DNA of 64,000 bases from Massilia sp. CF038 (GTDB lineage: Bacteria; Pseudomonadota; Gammaproteobacteria; Burkholderiales; Burkholderiaceae_D), in NCBI RefSeq assembly GCF_900129765.1, contig NZ_FQWU01000003.1, forward strand, positions 310,001 through 374,000, given 5' to 3'. Shown here piece after piece: positions 1 to 8,956 of the stretch (within the stretch, counting starts at the first letter, position 1; every line of letters starts with the position of its first letter). The notes under the pieces are model-generated. The model worked only from the letters and a program-made list of their open reading frames with translations. It had not been told where the DNA came from and searched no databases. The position numbers were made by a program, and so were the translations under genes.

Positions 1-585
1 GGAGACCTTCTTGATCAGCGCGGTCACGCGATGCACGTCTTCGTGGCCCATGCCCTGGGTTGGTTCATCCAGCAGCATCAACTCCGGTTCCATTGCCAGC
101 GTGGTGGCAATTTCCAGCGCACGCTTGCGGCCATATGGTAAATCGACAGTGAGCGTATCGGCAAAGGCAGCCAGGTCCACTTCGGCCAGCAATTGCATGG
201 CGCGCTCGTTGAGACGATCAAGACGGCGCTCGCTCTGCCAGAAATGAAAGGACGTGCCCAGTTCGCGCTGCAAGCCGATGCGCACATTCTGCAGCACAGT
301 CAGATGCGGAAAGACCGCAGAGATCTGGAACGAGCGGATGATGCCCATGCGGGCAATCTGCGCCGGCTTCGCACCGGTGATGTCGGTGCCATTGAACAGG
401 ATCTGTCCTGCGCTGGGAGTGAGAAACTTGGTCAGCAGATTGAAGCAGGTGGTTTTTCCTGCCCCGTTCGGACCGATCAGGGCGTGGATATGGCCACGTT
501 CAACCTTGAGGTTGACGTCACTGACTGCGGTAAACCCCTTGAACTCTTTGCTCAAGTTCCGTGTTTCCAGAATGACGTCTGTCAT
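1..585 (-). CDS. LivG-type branched-chain amino acid ABC transporter ATPase (partial, 3' end outside window)
   Basis: Cytoplasmic ATPase of a high-affinity branched-chain amino acid (or amide/urea-type) ABC importer. The 195 codons in the window open with ATG preceded by GGAG. Visible are Walker A GPNGAGKT at residues 38-45, the Q-loop region SFQISAVFPHLTV, a LivG-like signature LPYGRKRALEIA in place of LSGGQ, and Walker B MLLDEPTQGMGHED ending at about residue 183. The family is normally about 250 residues, so roughly the last quarter (H-loop and C-terminal tail) lies beyond base 1. The partner permeases and binding protein are not in the window, so the substrate is not fixed by context. Confidence 0.9.
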   Translation of the reverse strand, partial: MTDVILETRNLSKEFKGFTAVSDVNLKVERGHIHALIGPNGAGKTTCFNLLTKFLTPSAGQILFNGTDITGAKPAQIARMGIIRSFQISAVFPHLTVLQNVRIGLQRELGTSFHFWQSERRLDRLNERAMQLLAEVDLAAFADTLTVDLPYGRKRALEIATTLAMEPELMLLDEPTQGMGHEDVHRVTALIKKVS

Positions 586-700
586 CGTGTCTCCGTTTTC
601 TGGCCTTTTGTTAAGCTCTGAAAAACATTTTTAGACAGATAATACACATGAAGGTTTTTGCTCACAATACAGTAGAACTACCTTTACGTATTGGGAAAGT

Positions 701-2323
701 CTAGGCGGTATTGACGATCATTTGCGCCGCCTTTTCCGCAATCATCAAGGTCGGCGAATTGGTGTTTCCGGATGTGATGAACGGCATCACGGATGCGTCA
801 ACCACGCGCAGTGCCTTCACGCCGCGTACCCGCAGCTGACTGTCAACCACGGCCAGATCATCGTCCGTTTTGCCCATCTTGCAGGTACCCACCGGATGGA
901 AAATCGTGGTGCCAATTTGCCCTGCGGCCTCGGCCAATTCGTCCTCGGTGCAAAAATGCACACCCGGTGCGAATTCTTGCGGCGCGTATTTTGCCAAAGC
1001 AGGCGCGGCAACGATGCGGCGGGTCAGTGCCAGCGCAGCGCCGGCAACACGACGGTCTTCTGCCGTAGTTAAATAGTTCGGCGTGATTTTGGGTGCAGCG
1101 TAGGAATCGCCGGAAGCAACGCGTACATGGCCGCGCGAACTTGGGCGCAGGTTGCACACACTGGCGGTAAATGCCGGGAACGGGTGCAAGGGGTCGCCGA
1201 ATTTTTCCAGTGACAAGGGCTGCACGTGATACTCCAGATTCGGCGTTGCCTGTGATGGATCCGAACGCGCAAAGGCGCCAAGCTGCGATGGCGCCATCGA
1301 CATCGGCCCGCTCTGCCGGAGTGCATACTCAAGCCCGATTTTAAATTTGCCGAACCAGCTTGCCGCGCTGGTGTTCAGTGTCTTTGCGTTGCTGACTTTG
1401 TAGATCATCCGCAGCTGCAAGTGATCCTGCAAATTTTCGCCGACGCCGGGCAAATCACATTGCACGGCAATGCCCTTGTCTTGCAATAAGGCCGCGGGCC
1501 CGATGCCTGACACTTGCAGAATTTGCGGCGAGCCAATCGCCCCTGCTGTCAGCACTGTTTCACGTGAAGCATGCGCGAACCAGGCCGTGCCGCCGCCTGT
1601 GAATTCCACGCCGCTGCAACGCTTGCCTTGATCGCTGTCCTCCAGGATCAGGCGCTCCACGTGGCACCCGGTCATGATGGTCAAGTTGGGGCGCGCGGCC
1701 GCAGGCTTGAGGAAGGCCTTGGCGGTATTCCAGCGAATACCACGCTTCTGATTCACGTCAAAATAGGCGCAGCCTTCATTGTCACCACCATTGAAGTCCT
1801 GCGTTTTGGGGATGCCGGTTTGTTCGGCGGCATCGCGAAACGCATCCAGGATTTGCCAGGACAAGCGCTGCTTTTCCACACGCCATTCACCGCCGCTGCC
1901 ATGGGCAGCACTGCTGCCGCCGTAATAGTCTTCGCTTTTCATGAACATGGGAAGCACTCGGTCCCAGCACCAGGAGGAATCGCCGGTGACCTCGGCCCAA
2001 CGGTCGTAATCCTGCGACTGTCCGCGCATGTAGATCATGCCGTTGATGGAAGAACTTCCGCCCAATACTTTGCCGCGCGGGTAGATCAGCGAACGGCCAC
2101 CGAGGCCAGCTTCCGCTTCGGTACGATACAACCAGTCGGTGCGCGGGTTGCCGATGCAGTGCAGATAGCCGACAGGAATATGAATCCAGAGATAATCGTC
2201 GCGCCCGCCCGCTTCGATCAACAGTACGTTGACGTCACGATTGCGGGTCAGCCGATTGGCAAGTACACAGCCGGCTGTTCCAGCGCCGACAATAATATAG
2301 TCATAGTCACCTGCCGATTCCAA
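701..2323 (-). CDS. GMC family FAD-dependent oxidoreductase (choline dehydrogenase-like)
   Basis: Flavoprotein alcohol dehydrogenase of the glucose-methanol-choline family, 540 aa. The FAD-binding Rossmann motif GAGTAG is at residues 13-18, the GMC signature GKVLGGSSSINGMIYMRG at about 84-101, and the C-terminal active-site segments FHPVGTCKMG (His) and SGNTNSPTLMIAEKAA (Asn) are intact. The start is TTG, chosen because GAGGAG lies 7 nt upstream and the Rossmann fold follows immediately. It begins 12 bp after the stop of the nitronate monooxygenase gene, so the two are probably cotranscribed and translationally coupled. The family covers alcohol, choline and polyethylene-glycol dehydrogenases; the substrate cannot be told from sequence. 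No Sec signal is seen. Confidence 0.92.
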   Translation of the reverse strand: MESAGDYDYIIVGAGTAGCVLANRLTRNRDVNVLLIEAGGRDDYLWIHIPVGYLHCIGNPRTDWLYRTEAEAGLGGRSLIYPRGKVLGGSSSINGMIYMRGQSQDYDRWAEVTGDSSWCWDRVLPMFMKSEDYYGGSSAAHGSGGEWRVEKQRLSWQILDAFRDAAEQTGIPKTQDFNGGDNEGCAYFDVNQKRGIRWNTAKAFLKPAAARPNLTIMTGCHVERLILEDSDQGKRCSGVEFTGGGTAWFAHASRETVLTAGAIGSPQILQVSGIGPAALLQDKGIAVQCDLPGVGENLQDHLQLRMIYKVSNAKTLNTSAASWFGKFKIGLEYALRQSGPMSMAPSQLGAFARSDPSQATPNLEYHVQPLSLEKFGDPLHPFPAFTASVCNLRPSSRGHVRVASGDSYAAPKITPNYLTTAEDRRVAGAALALTRRIVAAPALAKYAPQEFAPGVHFCTEDELAEAAGQIGTTIFHPVGTCKMGKTDDDLAVVDSQLRVRGVKALRVVDASVMPFITSGNTNSPTLMIAEKAAQMIVNTA

Positions 2324-2335
2324 TCCACGTCTCCT

Positions 2336-3373
2336 CTACTTGGTGCGCATTTCCGCGACCAGGGTCTGCATTAATTTGGCAACGGACATCGGGCGAGCGC
2401 GGCGAATATCGGCGCCTGCCCATAGGGACATCAAACCCGTGTCGCCCTTTGCCGCAGCAGCAGCACGAATGCCGGTTGTCAAAGCGTTTTGCACAGGATA
2501 CGCGGGAACGCGCGTTTCCACGGCTTTCATTTCTTGCATGAAGCGATTTTCAAGTCCGCGCGCATAGCGGCCGGAAAATGCCCGTGTCAGGCGGGTAGGC
2601 GTGTCGCCAGCATGAATGAGGGCGTTACGGTAATGCTGGTTGATGCCGGACTCATCACAAACCAGGAAGGCGCTGCCCATTTGTACTGCCTCTGCTCCCA
2701 GAGACATGGCCTCAAGGATATCAACACCGGTCATGATGGCCCCGGCAGCAATGGTCGGAATCTTGACCGCGGCAGCGACCAGGGGCCACAAGGCCTTGGC
2801 GGACAAGGTCGCCTCCTCCTGCGGACCGAGGAACGTACCTCGATGTCCCCCTGACTCGACACCTGACGCAATCACGGCGTCGGCACCCACCGTTTCCCAG
2901 GCCAGGGCTTCGTCCACCGTCGTGACAGTGCCAATCACAAAGATACCGGCGCTATGCAGGCGTTCGACCTGGGCCGGGGTAAGAATGCCAAAAGTGAAGC
3001 TGGCTGCCGCAGGACGCAATTCAATCAGTGCAGCAAGTTGCCCCTCAAAGCTTTCGCACCAGGCCGCCGGAACGGACAGGCGGTCCCATCCCAGGCTTTC
3101 CCACAGCGGCCGCAACAATTCGGATGCCTCTGCAATGTCTTCCTGGGAGGGTGACGGCGTCTCAAGTACGAACAGATTGATCAAAAACGGCTGCGTGGTC
3201 ATGGAGCGGATGATGGCGGCCTGATCGCGCATGACAGAGGGTGACAGCAAGGAAGCTGCCAAAGAACCTAAACCACCGGCATTGGAAACACCGGCAACCA
3301 GTGCAGGCGTGGTGGCGCCGCCCGCCATCGGACCCTGAACAATCGGAAACTTAAAAAGATCCTGTAGAAGCAT
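2336..3373 (-). CDS. Nitronate monooxygenase family protein (2-nitropropane dioxygenase-like)
   Basis: FMN-dependent TIM-barrel enzyme of the NPD/NMO family (345 aa), which oxidises alkyl nitronates such as propionate 3-nitronate. Diagnostic stretches are QGPMAGGATTPALVAGVSNA near the N-terminus, the FMN and active-site motif ASGVESGGHRG, and GAEAVQMGSAFL towards the C-terminus. It is the first gene of a minus-strand pair with the GMC oxidoreductase. Upstream is the AT-rich DnaA-box region, and two DnaA-like boxes lie within 40 bp of the ATG, so its promoter must overlap that region. Related enoyl reductases (FabK type) share the fold, but the GGHRG motif and length favour NMO. Confidence 0.88.
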   Translation of the reverse strand: MLLQDLFKFPIVQGPMAGGATTPALVAGVSNAGGLGSLAASLLSPSVMRDQAAIIRSMTTQPFLINLFVLETPSPSQEDIAEASELLRPLWESLGWDRLSVPAAWCESFEGQLAALIELRPAAASFTFGILTPAQVERLHSAGIFVIGTVTTVDEALAWETVGADAVIASGVESGGHRGTFLGPQEEATLSAKALWPLVAAAVKIPTIAAGAIMTGVDILEAMSLGAEAVQMGSAFLVCDESGINQHYRNALIHAGDTPTRLTRAFSGRYARGLENRFMQEMKAVETRVPAYPVQNALTTGIRAAAAAKGDTGLMSLWAGADIRRARPMSVAKLMQTLVAEMRTK

Positions 3374-4163
3374 GACTACCCCCCCTTGTGGATAACCGTC
3401 TGGATATCCACAGGTGCCATTTGTGGATAAACGCGGTTTTATGCACAGCCTGTTTTTTGTCCAGATTTGACCCCAAGCAGATACAGAGCAAGCAAGCGCC
3501 TTATACCGGCTGTAAACCCATGATTCGATGGAACTAAAGAGGCTTATCCACAGAAAACAGCATGCGTTAACAACTACTATTAAACATATATATTACCTTC
3601 TTAAGTAAACAAACAACGGAGCACCCCGAAAAACCAAAGGCGCAAACCTCGGCAACAAAGTGCTCTGAAGACAAGAATCTCAACATTGAACAAACGCGTG
3701 AAATTTGAAAATTGCAAGAAGTGAACTCCGATCCTGACACTGACGCAATTGCTCTGAAGACAAAAAAAAAGACGGTGAAGCCAACACTCTGTGGATAAGT
3801 CATTGCATATCCACAGGATGGGATGTGTAAAACCGCTCTACTTGTGAACAACCGAAAACTTATCCAATAAAGCTCCTGTTTTCCTACACTGTTTGTCCAG
3901 CCACTTTTTTTGCACGCAAGTTCTTGATCCTTTGGATAAATCGCGACTTATCCACAACTTCTCTCTCGTTTACTATCACTACTACTTTATGTATACATAC
4001 AAGTTATATAAAACAGTAAACCAGGCGAAAAGCGTGCATAAAGCAGAGCCAAACTTTCTTTGATATGCATAAGCCAGCAAAATGTAAATATTGCTTGTTG
4101 ATATGCTATTCTGGGCACCGCCTGTACAGGCCATCACCCACCTTCTCGCGAGCATACGTTCCT
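3374..4163. other. Candidate replication origin: AT-rich DnaA-box cluster without a convincing gene
   Basis: The sequence shows five perfect TTATCCACA boxes (3544-3552 and 3948-3956 on plus; 3387-3395, 3422-3430 and 3790-3798 on minus) and three one-mismatch boxes (3404-3412, 3807-3815, 3931-3939). Two inverted pairs, TGTGGATAA-N8-ATATCCACAGG, sit 403 bp apart with identical spacing. AT-rich stretches occur at 3568-3620 and 3985-4030. The three genes to the left read leftward and the next five to the right read rightward, as expected of a divergence point. coaD, glmU and glmS nearby are often origin-proximal; E. coli glmUS lies near oriC. dnaA is not in the window, so function is inferred; a DnaA-titration locus is the alternative. 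Confidence 0.7.
3970..3990 (+). promoter_or_regulatory. DnaA-trio-like tract next to a perfect DnaA box
   Basis: Triplets TTA CTA TCA CTA CTA CTT TAT begin 13 nt after the DnaA box at 3948-3956 and run into the AT-rich stretch at 3985-4030. Repeated [C/T]TA triplets on this strand (3'-[G/A]AT-5' on the other) beside a DnaA box match the published DnaA-trio element that guides DnaA onto single strands during origin unwinding. The match is by eye and one triplet (TCA) deviates. Confidence 0.5.
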
Positions 4164-4883
4164 ATGGAAATGACCAAAACTGCCGACATGCCTGGCAACT
4201 CCCCCTTGAGCGCAGTGACATCCATGTTCTATGAGCCATCAAGAGCGTTTGCCATGCTTTCGCCGCGTCGCTATGGATGGTTGCCATTGCTGTTGATCGT
4301 GGCTTGTTCACTCATCGTCATGGTGTGGTACTTCACCGCCGTCGACTTTCCTTGGCTGCGCGAGCAAATGGTTGCAAACATGCCTGCGACTGAGCGTGAC
4401 GCAGCTGCCAATATGATGAGCAAAGGCATCTTGATGGGCGGTAGCATCTTTGGGGTACTCGTGGGAACGCCGATCATCATGGCCATCATGGGCGTCTATT
4501 TCATGCTGGTTAGCAAAGTTACCAACAAAGAGTTCACCTTCAACGACGGCTTTTCTCTGGCCACCTGGTCCAGCATCCCTACCATCCTTTCGTTGCCGTT
4601 GGCCGCGATCCAGATTTTGATGTCGTCCAATGGACAACTGACGTTTTCCGATCTCAACCCCTTGTCGCTGAACCAACTGATTTTCCATTACGAGTTTGGC
4701 AGTTCAATGGCAGGCGTCATGGACGCAATCAGCTTGCCGATGCTCTGGAGTATTGCGTTGACAGTCATCGGCTACCAGATCTGGGCCAAGGCCTCACGCA
4801 TGTCCGCGCTGCTGGTGACGCTGGTTCCCTACGTAACGATCTATGGCATCTGGTTTGCGTTTGCCATGAGTAAGGCAGCATGA
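4164..4883 (+). CDS. Yip1 family membrane protein
   Basis: Integral membrane protein of 239 aa with about five hydrophobic segments; the N-terminal part (TSMFYEPSRAFAMLSPRRYGWLPLLL) is typical of the bacterial Yip1/YckC-like family. Biochemical role is unknown. The start at 4164 (MEMTKTADMPG) is preferred over an in-frame ATG 99 bases upstream, whose extension is cysteine-rich and lies in the origin-like region; ATG at 4170 is also possible. Its stop overlaps the start of the adaptor gene (ATGA at 4880), so it heads a four-gene operon with a MacAB-type pump. That arrangement suggests a role in assembly or support of the transporter (inference). Confidence 0.75.
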   Translation: MEMTKTADMPGNSPLSAVTSMFYEPSRAFAMLSPRRYGWLPLLLIVACSLIVMVWYFTAVDFPWLREQMVANMPATERDAAANMMSKGILMGGSIFGVLVGTPIIMAIMGVYFMLVSKVTNKEFTFNDGFSLATWSSIPTILSLPLAAIQILMSSNGQLTFSDLNPLSLNQLIFHYEFGSSMAGVMDAISLPMLWSIALTVIGYQIWAKASRMSALLVTLVPYVTIYGIWFAFAMSKAA

Positions 4884-6151
4884 AGGGCAAATACCTGGGC
4901 ATAGCTGCGGTTGTTGTTATGTTGTGCATCCCTGTGGTGCTCAAGATCACCCGGGGCGAACCTGCCCGCGCCGTGGAAACAGACAAGATCGCCTTCCGTG
5001 AAATCAAGTCGTCCATTCTGGCTTCCGGCCACCTGCTCTATGAAGAACAGGTGCTGTTGTCGCCGGAAGTGATCGGCAAGGTCAGCACCATCTTTGTAAA
5101 AGAAGGTCAGCAGGTCAAAAAAGGTGATCTGCTGTTGCATCTGGACGATCAAAGCTATCGCGCCGAAGTGGCACAACAGGAAGCAGCGGTTCGCCAGCAG
5201 CGCATCAATATCGAGCAGCAGCAGCTCAATCTGGCCAACCAGGAAACTCAGCTCAAGCGCAAGGAAGAACTGCACCGCATGAAAATGATCGCGGAATCGC
5301 AGATCGACGATGCGCGGTTTGCTGTGAATTCCGCCAAGATCGAGCTGCGTAACAGCCGATCGCGCCTCGAGCAAGTGGAAGCAATTCTCAAGCAATCAAA
5401 CGAGCGGCTTGCCAAGACCACGATCCGGGCGCCGATTTCGGGCACGATTACCGCGCTAGACATCAAGGTTGGCGAAACCGCCGTTGCCAGCCAGGTCAGT
5501 ATTGCCGGTTCCAGCCTGATGACGATTGCCAACACCTCGACCATGATCACTGAAGTCAATGTCGATGAGGCCGATATCGGGAAGATTGCTGTCGATCAGG
5601 AAGTGGCGATTCACACTGCCGCCTATCCAGACACGCCGATCAAAGGCAAAGTCACGATGATTCCCCTGTCGCCGAAACAAAATGCCGCTGGCGCGGCGCA
5701 AGGTGGGAATTCCTTGGCCCGCAACTACAACATCAAGGTCAAGTTGCTCGATTCGGGGAATTTATCCCTGCGGCCAGGCATGACTTGCCGCGCCGAGATC
5801 TTTACTGCGCATTCCGGCAAGTCGCTGGCCTTGCCTTTGCAAGCTGTGTTGTCGAACAACGATGAAAATACCGAGCTTGCCAACAAAAAGGACGGCAAGA
5901 ACGCCAAGGTCCAGATCAAGACTGAAAATTACGTGTTCGTTGCTAAGAATGGCAAAGCAGACAAACGCATCGTGACTGTCGGCATTTCCGATGACAGTCA
6001 GCAGCAGATACTGGCCGGTGTGGAAGCAGGTGAAGCGGTGATCGTGGGGCCCTACAAAGTTCTTCGCCATTTAAAACAGGGCGATCCGGTCAAGGCCGAG
6101 CCAGTCAAGCCGGTACCGGGAAAATTGACGACGGAAAAAGCCAAGGCATGA
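4880..6151 (+). CDS. MacA/HlyD-type periplasmic adaptor subunit
   Basis: Membrane-fusion protein of a tripartite ABC efflux system, 423 aa. A single N-terminal anchor (residues about 4-21) is followed by a barrel-sandwich segment, a coiled-coil hairpin rich in Gln, Glu and Arg (about 80-180), the second lipoyl half (KTTIRAPISGTITALDIKVGETA), then beta-barrel and membrane-proximal domains. An insertion rich in Asn and Lys near residues 325-345 (NNDENTELANKKDGKN) is unusual. The start overlaps the Yip1 stop and the stop overlaps the ATPase start (ATGA at both junctions), so translation is coupled. Export cargo is unknown; relatives export macrolides, lipopeptides or siderophores. Confidence 0.9.
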   Translation: MKGKYLGIAAVVVMLCIPVVLKITRGEPARAVETDKIAFREIKSSILASGHLLYEEQVLLSPEVIGKVSTIFVKEGQQVKKGDLLLHLDDQSYRAEVAQQEAAVRQQRINIEQQQLNLANQETQLKRKEELHRMKMIAESQIDDARFAVNSAKIELRNSRSRLEQVEAILKQSNERLAKTTIRAPISGTITALDIKVGETAVASQVSIAGSSLMTIANTSTMITEVNVDEADIGKIAVDQEVAIHTAAYPDTPIKGKVTMIPLSPKQNAAGAAQGGNSLARNYNIKVKLLDSGNLSLRPGMTCRAEIFTAHSGKSLALPLQAVLSNNDENTELANKKDGKNAKVQIKTENYVFVAKNGKADKRIVTVGISDDSQQQILAGVEAGEAVIVGPYKVLRHLKQGDPVKAEPVKPVPGKLTTEKAKA

Positions 6152-6882
6152 CCGTCGCAGCGCCGCTGATCCGCCTGGAAGGCATTACCAAGCATTATCA
6201 AATGGGTGGAGAGACCATTGCCGCGCTTGATGGGATTGACCTGCAGGTGGCCCGCAACGATTATGTGGCCTTCATCGGCTCGTCGGGTTCGGGCAAGTCG
6301 ACCATGATGAACATTCTTGGTTGTCTCGACAGTCCCACTCAGGGTAAATACTTTCTCAACGGACGAGATGTGGCGGGGATGAGCGAAAGCGAACTGGCCC
6401 GTACTCGCAATGAAGAGATTGGCTTCATTTTCCAGAGTTTCAACTTGCTCACGCGCGCCACTGCCTTACAGAACGTGATGCAGCCACTCATTTACCGTGG
6501 CATGCGTCCAGCGGAACGGGCGCGCCGGGCACGGGAAGCAATGGCCCGGGTTGGATTGGAAAATCGCCTCGATCATTTGCCAAATCAACTGTCTGGCGGG
6601 CAGCGGCAGCGCGTCGCCATTGCCCGCGCACTATGCAGCGAACCGTCAATTCTGCTTGCCGATGAACCAACGGGTAATCTGGACTCCACCACGGCGGCCG
6701 ATATCATGGCCCTGTTCGATACCTTGCATGCCGAAGGCCAGACCCTGATCGTTGTGACCCACGAGCCCGATATTGCCGCCCATTGCAGGCGCTCAGTCCG
6801 CCTGGCCGATGGACGGGTACTCAGTGATGTGATGAACGCGCCGCGAATGGCTGCAGGCCATGAGGAGAGCGGCCATGTTTAG
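6148..6882 (+). CDS. MacB/LolD-type ABC transporter ATPase
   Basis: ATP-binding subunit of the MacAB-like pump, 244 aa, encoded separately from its permease (in classical MacB they are fused). Canonical motifs are all present: Walker A GSSGSGKS, Q-loop FIFQSFNLL, signature LSGGQRQRVAIARAL, Walker B ILLADEPTGNLD and H-loop VVTHEPD. It begins inside the adaptor stop codon and ends within the permease start region. The intact motifs contrast with the degenerate ATPase at 25481-26257. Confidence 0.93.
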   Translation: MTVAAPLIRLEGITKHYQMGGETIAALDGIDLQVARNDYVAFIGSSGSGKSTMMNILGCLDSPTQGKYFLNGRDVAGMSESELARTRNEEIGFIFQSFNLLTRATALQNVMQPLIYRGMRPAERARRAREAMARVGLENRLDHLPNQLSGGQRQRVAIARALCSEPSILLADEPTGNLDSTTAADIMALFDTLHAEGQTLIVVTHEPDIAAHCRRSVRLADGRVLSDVMNAPRMAAGHEESGHV

Positions 6883-8104
6883 CATCATTGAAAGCTTCCG
6901 CTCTGCCCTGCAAAGTATTCGTGCCCACAGTTTCCGCAGCTTCTTGACGTCGCTGGGGATCATCATCGGGGTGGCGTCCGTCATCGCGGTAGTGTCCATC
7001 GTACAAGGCCTGTCCGCTTCCATCAGCAATGAATTCAAGGGACTTGGCTCGAACAGCCTCACCGTGCGCGCCGATACCCCGATGGAAGAAATCATGCAGG
7101 GCAAAGTCAACGTGCTCAGCATGGCGGACTACGAAAAAGTGGTCGCCCATATCGACGACATCAGCAATGTTTCGCCCAGTTTTATGCCCTTTGGCGATTT
7201 TGGTACGACAGTGCGCCACACGGGTCAGTCGGCCTTCACGCAGGTGATGGCCATCACCGAGGCTTATCAGGACGCGCATCAAGTGTTTCCGGACAAAGGC
7301 CGCTTCATCCGCATGTCCGATGATCAATCGCGCCGTAAGGTTTGCGTGATCGGGACCAAAGTCCGTGAGAAACTCAAGCTGCCTGACGACCCGGTGGGGG
7401 AATACCTGGAAATTGGCGGCGAGTGGTTCAAAATCATCGGGATGACGGAAGAAAAGGGTGAAACCTTTGGATTCAGCAAGGACGATTACGTCCTGATTCC
7501 TTTCGCTGTCGGCAATGCAATCGCTGGCAACAAAGCTCGCCTTAACGTTGCCATTACTTTTACAGTGAATGACATCGAGCAGGTCGACGCTGTTCAAGCG
7601 CGTCTGGTTTCCTTGCTGCGCCAGGCGCACCGCCTCAAGCCAGGCCAGAGGAACGATTTCAAAGTCCAGACCTCGCAGCAGCTGGCGGACAGTTTTGCGA
7701 CCATCATCAACATGATGACGGCCGTGCTGGGTGGTATTGTTAGCGTTTCCTTGCTAGTGGGCGGTATTGGCATCATGAACATCATGCTGGTGTCGGTCAC
7801 GGAGCGCACCCGCGAAATCGGAATTTGCAAAGCGCTCGGCGCGCAGCGGCACCACATTTTGCTGCAATTTCTGATTGAGGCGACCACGTTGTCCTTGCTG
7901 GGCGGCCTGGTTGGCCTGGTGCTTGGTTATGCACTGGGCTTTGGCGCCGCTAAAATGATCCCGAACTTCCCCGATGCCGTGGTGCCATGGTGGGCGGTGG
8001 CAATGGCATTCGGTTTTTCCAGTCTGGTCGGTATTTTGTTTGGCATCATGCCGGCGGCAAAGGCCGCCAATCTGAATCCGATCGACGCCTTACGGTACGA
8101 GTAA
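6875..8104 (+). CDS. MacB-type ABC transporter permease
   Basis: Permease of the same pump, 409 aa: an N-terminal transmembrane helix (SFLTSLGIIIGVASVIAVVS), a large periplasmic MacB_PCD domain, then three C-terminal helices of the FtsX/MacB type, including the conserved GGIGIMNIMLVSVTERTREIGICKALGA segment. The start at ATG 6875 is preferred because GAGGAG lies 7 nt upstream; an ATG at 6860 would add five residues. It overlaps the ATPase by 8 bases. With the adaptor it would form a periplasm-spanning efflux complex; an outer membrane TolC-type partner is not encoded here. Confidence 0.9.
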   Translation: MFSIIESFRSALQSIRAHSFRSFLTSLGIIIGVASVIAVVSIVQGLSASISNEFKGLGSNSLTVRADTPMEEIMQGKVNVLSMADYEKVVAHIDDISNVSPSFMPFGDFGTTVRHTGQSAFTQVMAITEAYQDAHQVFPDKGRFIRMSDDQSRRKVCVIGTKVREKLKLPDDPVGEYLEIGGEWFKIIGMTEEKGETFGFSKDDYVLIPFAVGNAIAGNKARLNVAITFTVNDIEQVDAVQARLVSLLRQAHRLKPGQRNDFKVQTSQQLADSFATIINMMTAVLGGIVSVSLLVGGIGIMNIMLVSVTERTREIGICKALGAQRHHILLQFLIEATTLSLLGGLVGLVLGYALGFGAAKMIPNFPDAVVPWWAVAMAFGFSSLVGILFGIMPAAKAANLNPIDALRYE

Positions 8105-8117
8105 ATACGGCACACAT

Positions 8118-8876
8118 ATGCGACTTGGCATCATCAGCGCGCTTCAGGAAGAACAACAGGGCCTCGTGGAGGCCATGCAAGGCCCCGCCAAGCTCATCCA
8201 TGGTATGCGGGAGTACACCCGGGGCCGGATTGGTGCCGTTGAGGCTGTGTGCGTGCTCTCGCGCATCGGCAAGGTAGCCGCCGCGACCACAGCGAGCATG
8301 TTGATTGAGCGCTTTGGGGTAACCCACGTTTTGTTCACCGGGGTGGCAGGCGCCGGGCATGCTGGTGTGCGCGTGGGTGACATTGTTGTGGCCGATTCGC
8401 TGCTTCAGTACGATATGGATGCCAGCCCCTTGTTTCCGCGGTTTGAAGTGCCGCTGACCGGGTTGGCGCATTTTCAGACGGACTTGTATTTGACCAATCG
8501 GCTGGCTGATAGCGCCGAGCGCTTCCTGGCGCACGACTTTGAGGCGACGATTGATGCGGCCGAACGGGGCCAGTTTGCCCTCGGCCAGCCGCGGGTGCAT
8601 CGCGGGCTGATTGCGAGTGGCGATCAGTTCATCAGCAGCGCGCAGCGGATCAATGCGCTCGGCGAGGCTTTGCCGGGAATGCTGGCGGTGGAGATGGAGG
8701 GTGCGGCCGTGGCGCAGGTGTGCTTCGAGATGGGGGTACCGTTTGCCGTCATGCGCACCATTTCTGATAACGCGAATGAGGCGGCGGCGACGGATTTCAT
8801 GCGGTTTGTAAGTGCGGTCGCGTCGCGGTATGCGTTTCAGATAGTCACGCGATTCTGTCGCGAGCTGGAAACCTAG
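8118..8876 (+). CDS. mtnN: 5'-methylthioadenosine/S-adenosylhomocysteine nucleosidase
   Basis: Cleaves adenine from MTA and S-adenosylhomocysteine in methionine salvage and in clearance of SAM by-products. 252 aa, slightly longer than the roughly 232 of the E. coli enzyme. Key segments are MRLGIISALQEEQ at the N-terminus, FTGVAGAGHAGVRVGDIVV, the purine-binding VEMEGAAVAQVC with its conserved Met-Glu, and RTISDNANEAAATDF with the catalytic Asp. It starts 13 bp after the permease stop and may be read from the same transcript. Its last 25 codons and the following palindrome are duplicated immediately downstream. Confidence 0.92.
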   Translation: MRLGIISALQEEQQGLVEAMQGPAKLIHGMREYTRGRIGAVEAVCVLSRIGKVAAATTASMLIERFGVTHVLFTGVAGAGHAGVRVGDIVVADSLLQYDMDASPLFPRFEVPLTGLAHFQTDLYLTNRLADSAERFLAHDFEATIDAAERGQFALGQPRVHRGLIASGDQFISSAQRINALGEALPGMLAVEMEGAAVAQVCFEMGVPFAVMRTISDNANEAAATDFMRFVSAVASRYAFQIVTRFCRELET

Positions 8877-8879
8877 TCA

Positions 8880-8951
8880 CATCGTCCTCGCGCAGGCGGG
8901 GACCCATTCCATGCATGCGTGCTATGGGTCCCCGCCTCCGCGAGGACGATG
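8880..8951. repeat. REP-like palindrome, copy 1
   Basis: Arms CATCGTCCTCGCGCAGGCGG and CCGCCTCCGCGAGGACGATG enclose a GGGACCCAT...ATGGGTCCC inner stem and a GCATGC centre. It is a member of the family also seen at 9038, 24148, 41815, 54792 and 56084. It lies 3 bp after the mtnN stop and could act as a transcription-terminating or mRNA-protecting hairpin. Confidence 0.9.
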
Positions 8952-8956
8952 TTTTT

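Noticed and set aside
3567-3851. 94-codon minus-strand frame in the DnaA-box region
   Set aside because: Composition is AT-rich and unlike coding neighbours, it overlaps a DnaA-box pair, has no RBS and resembles no family.
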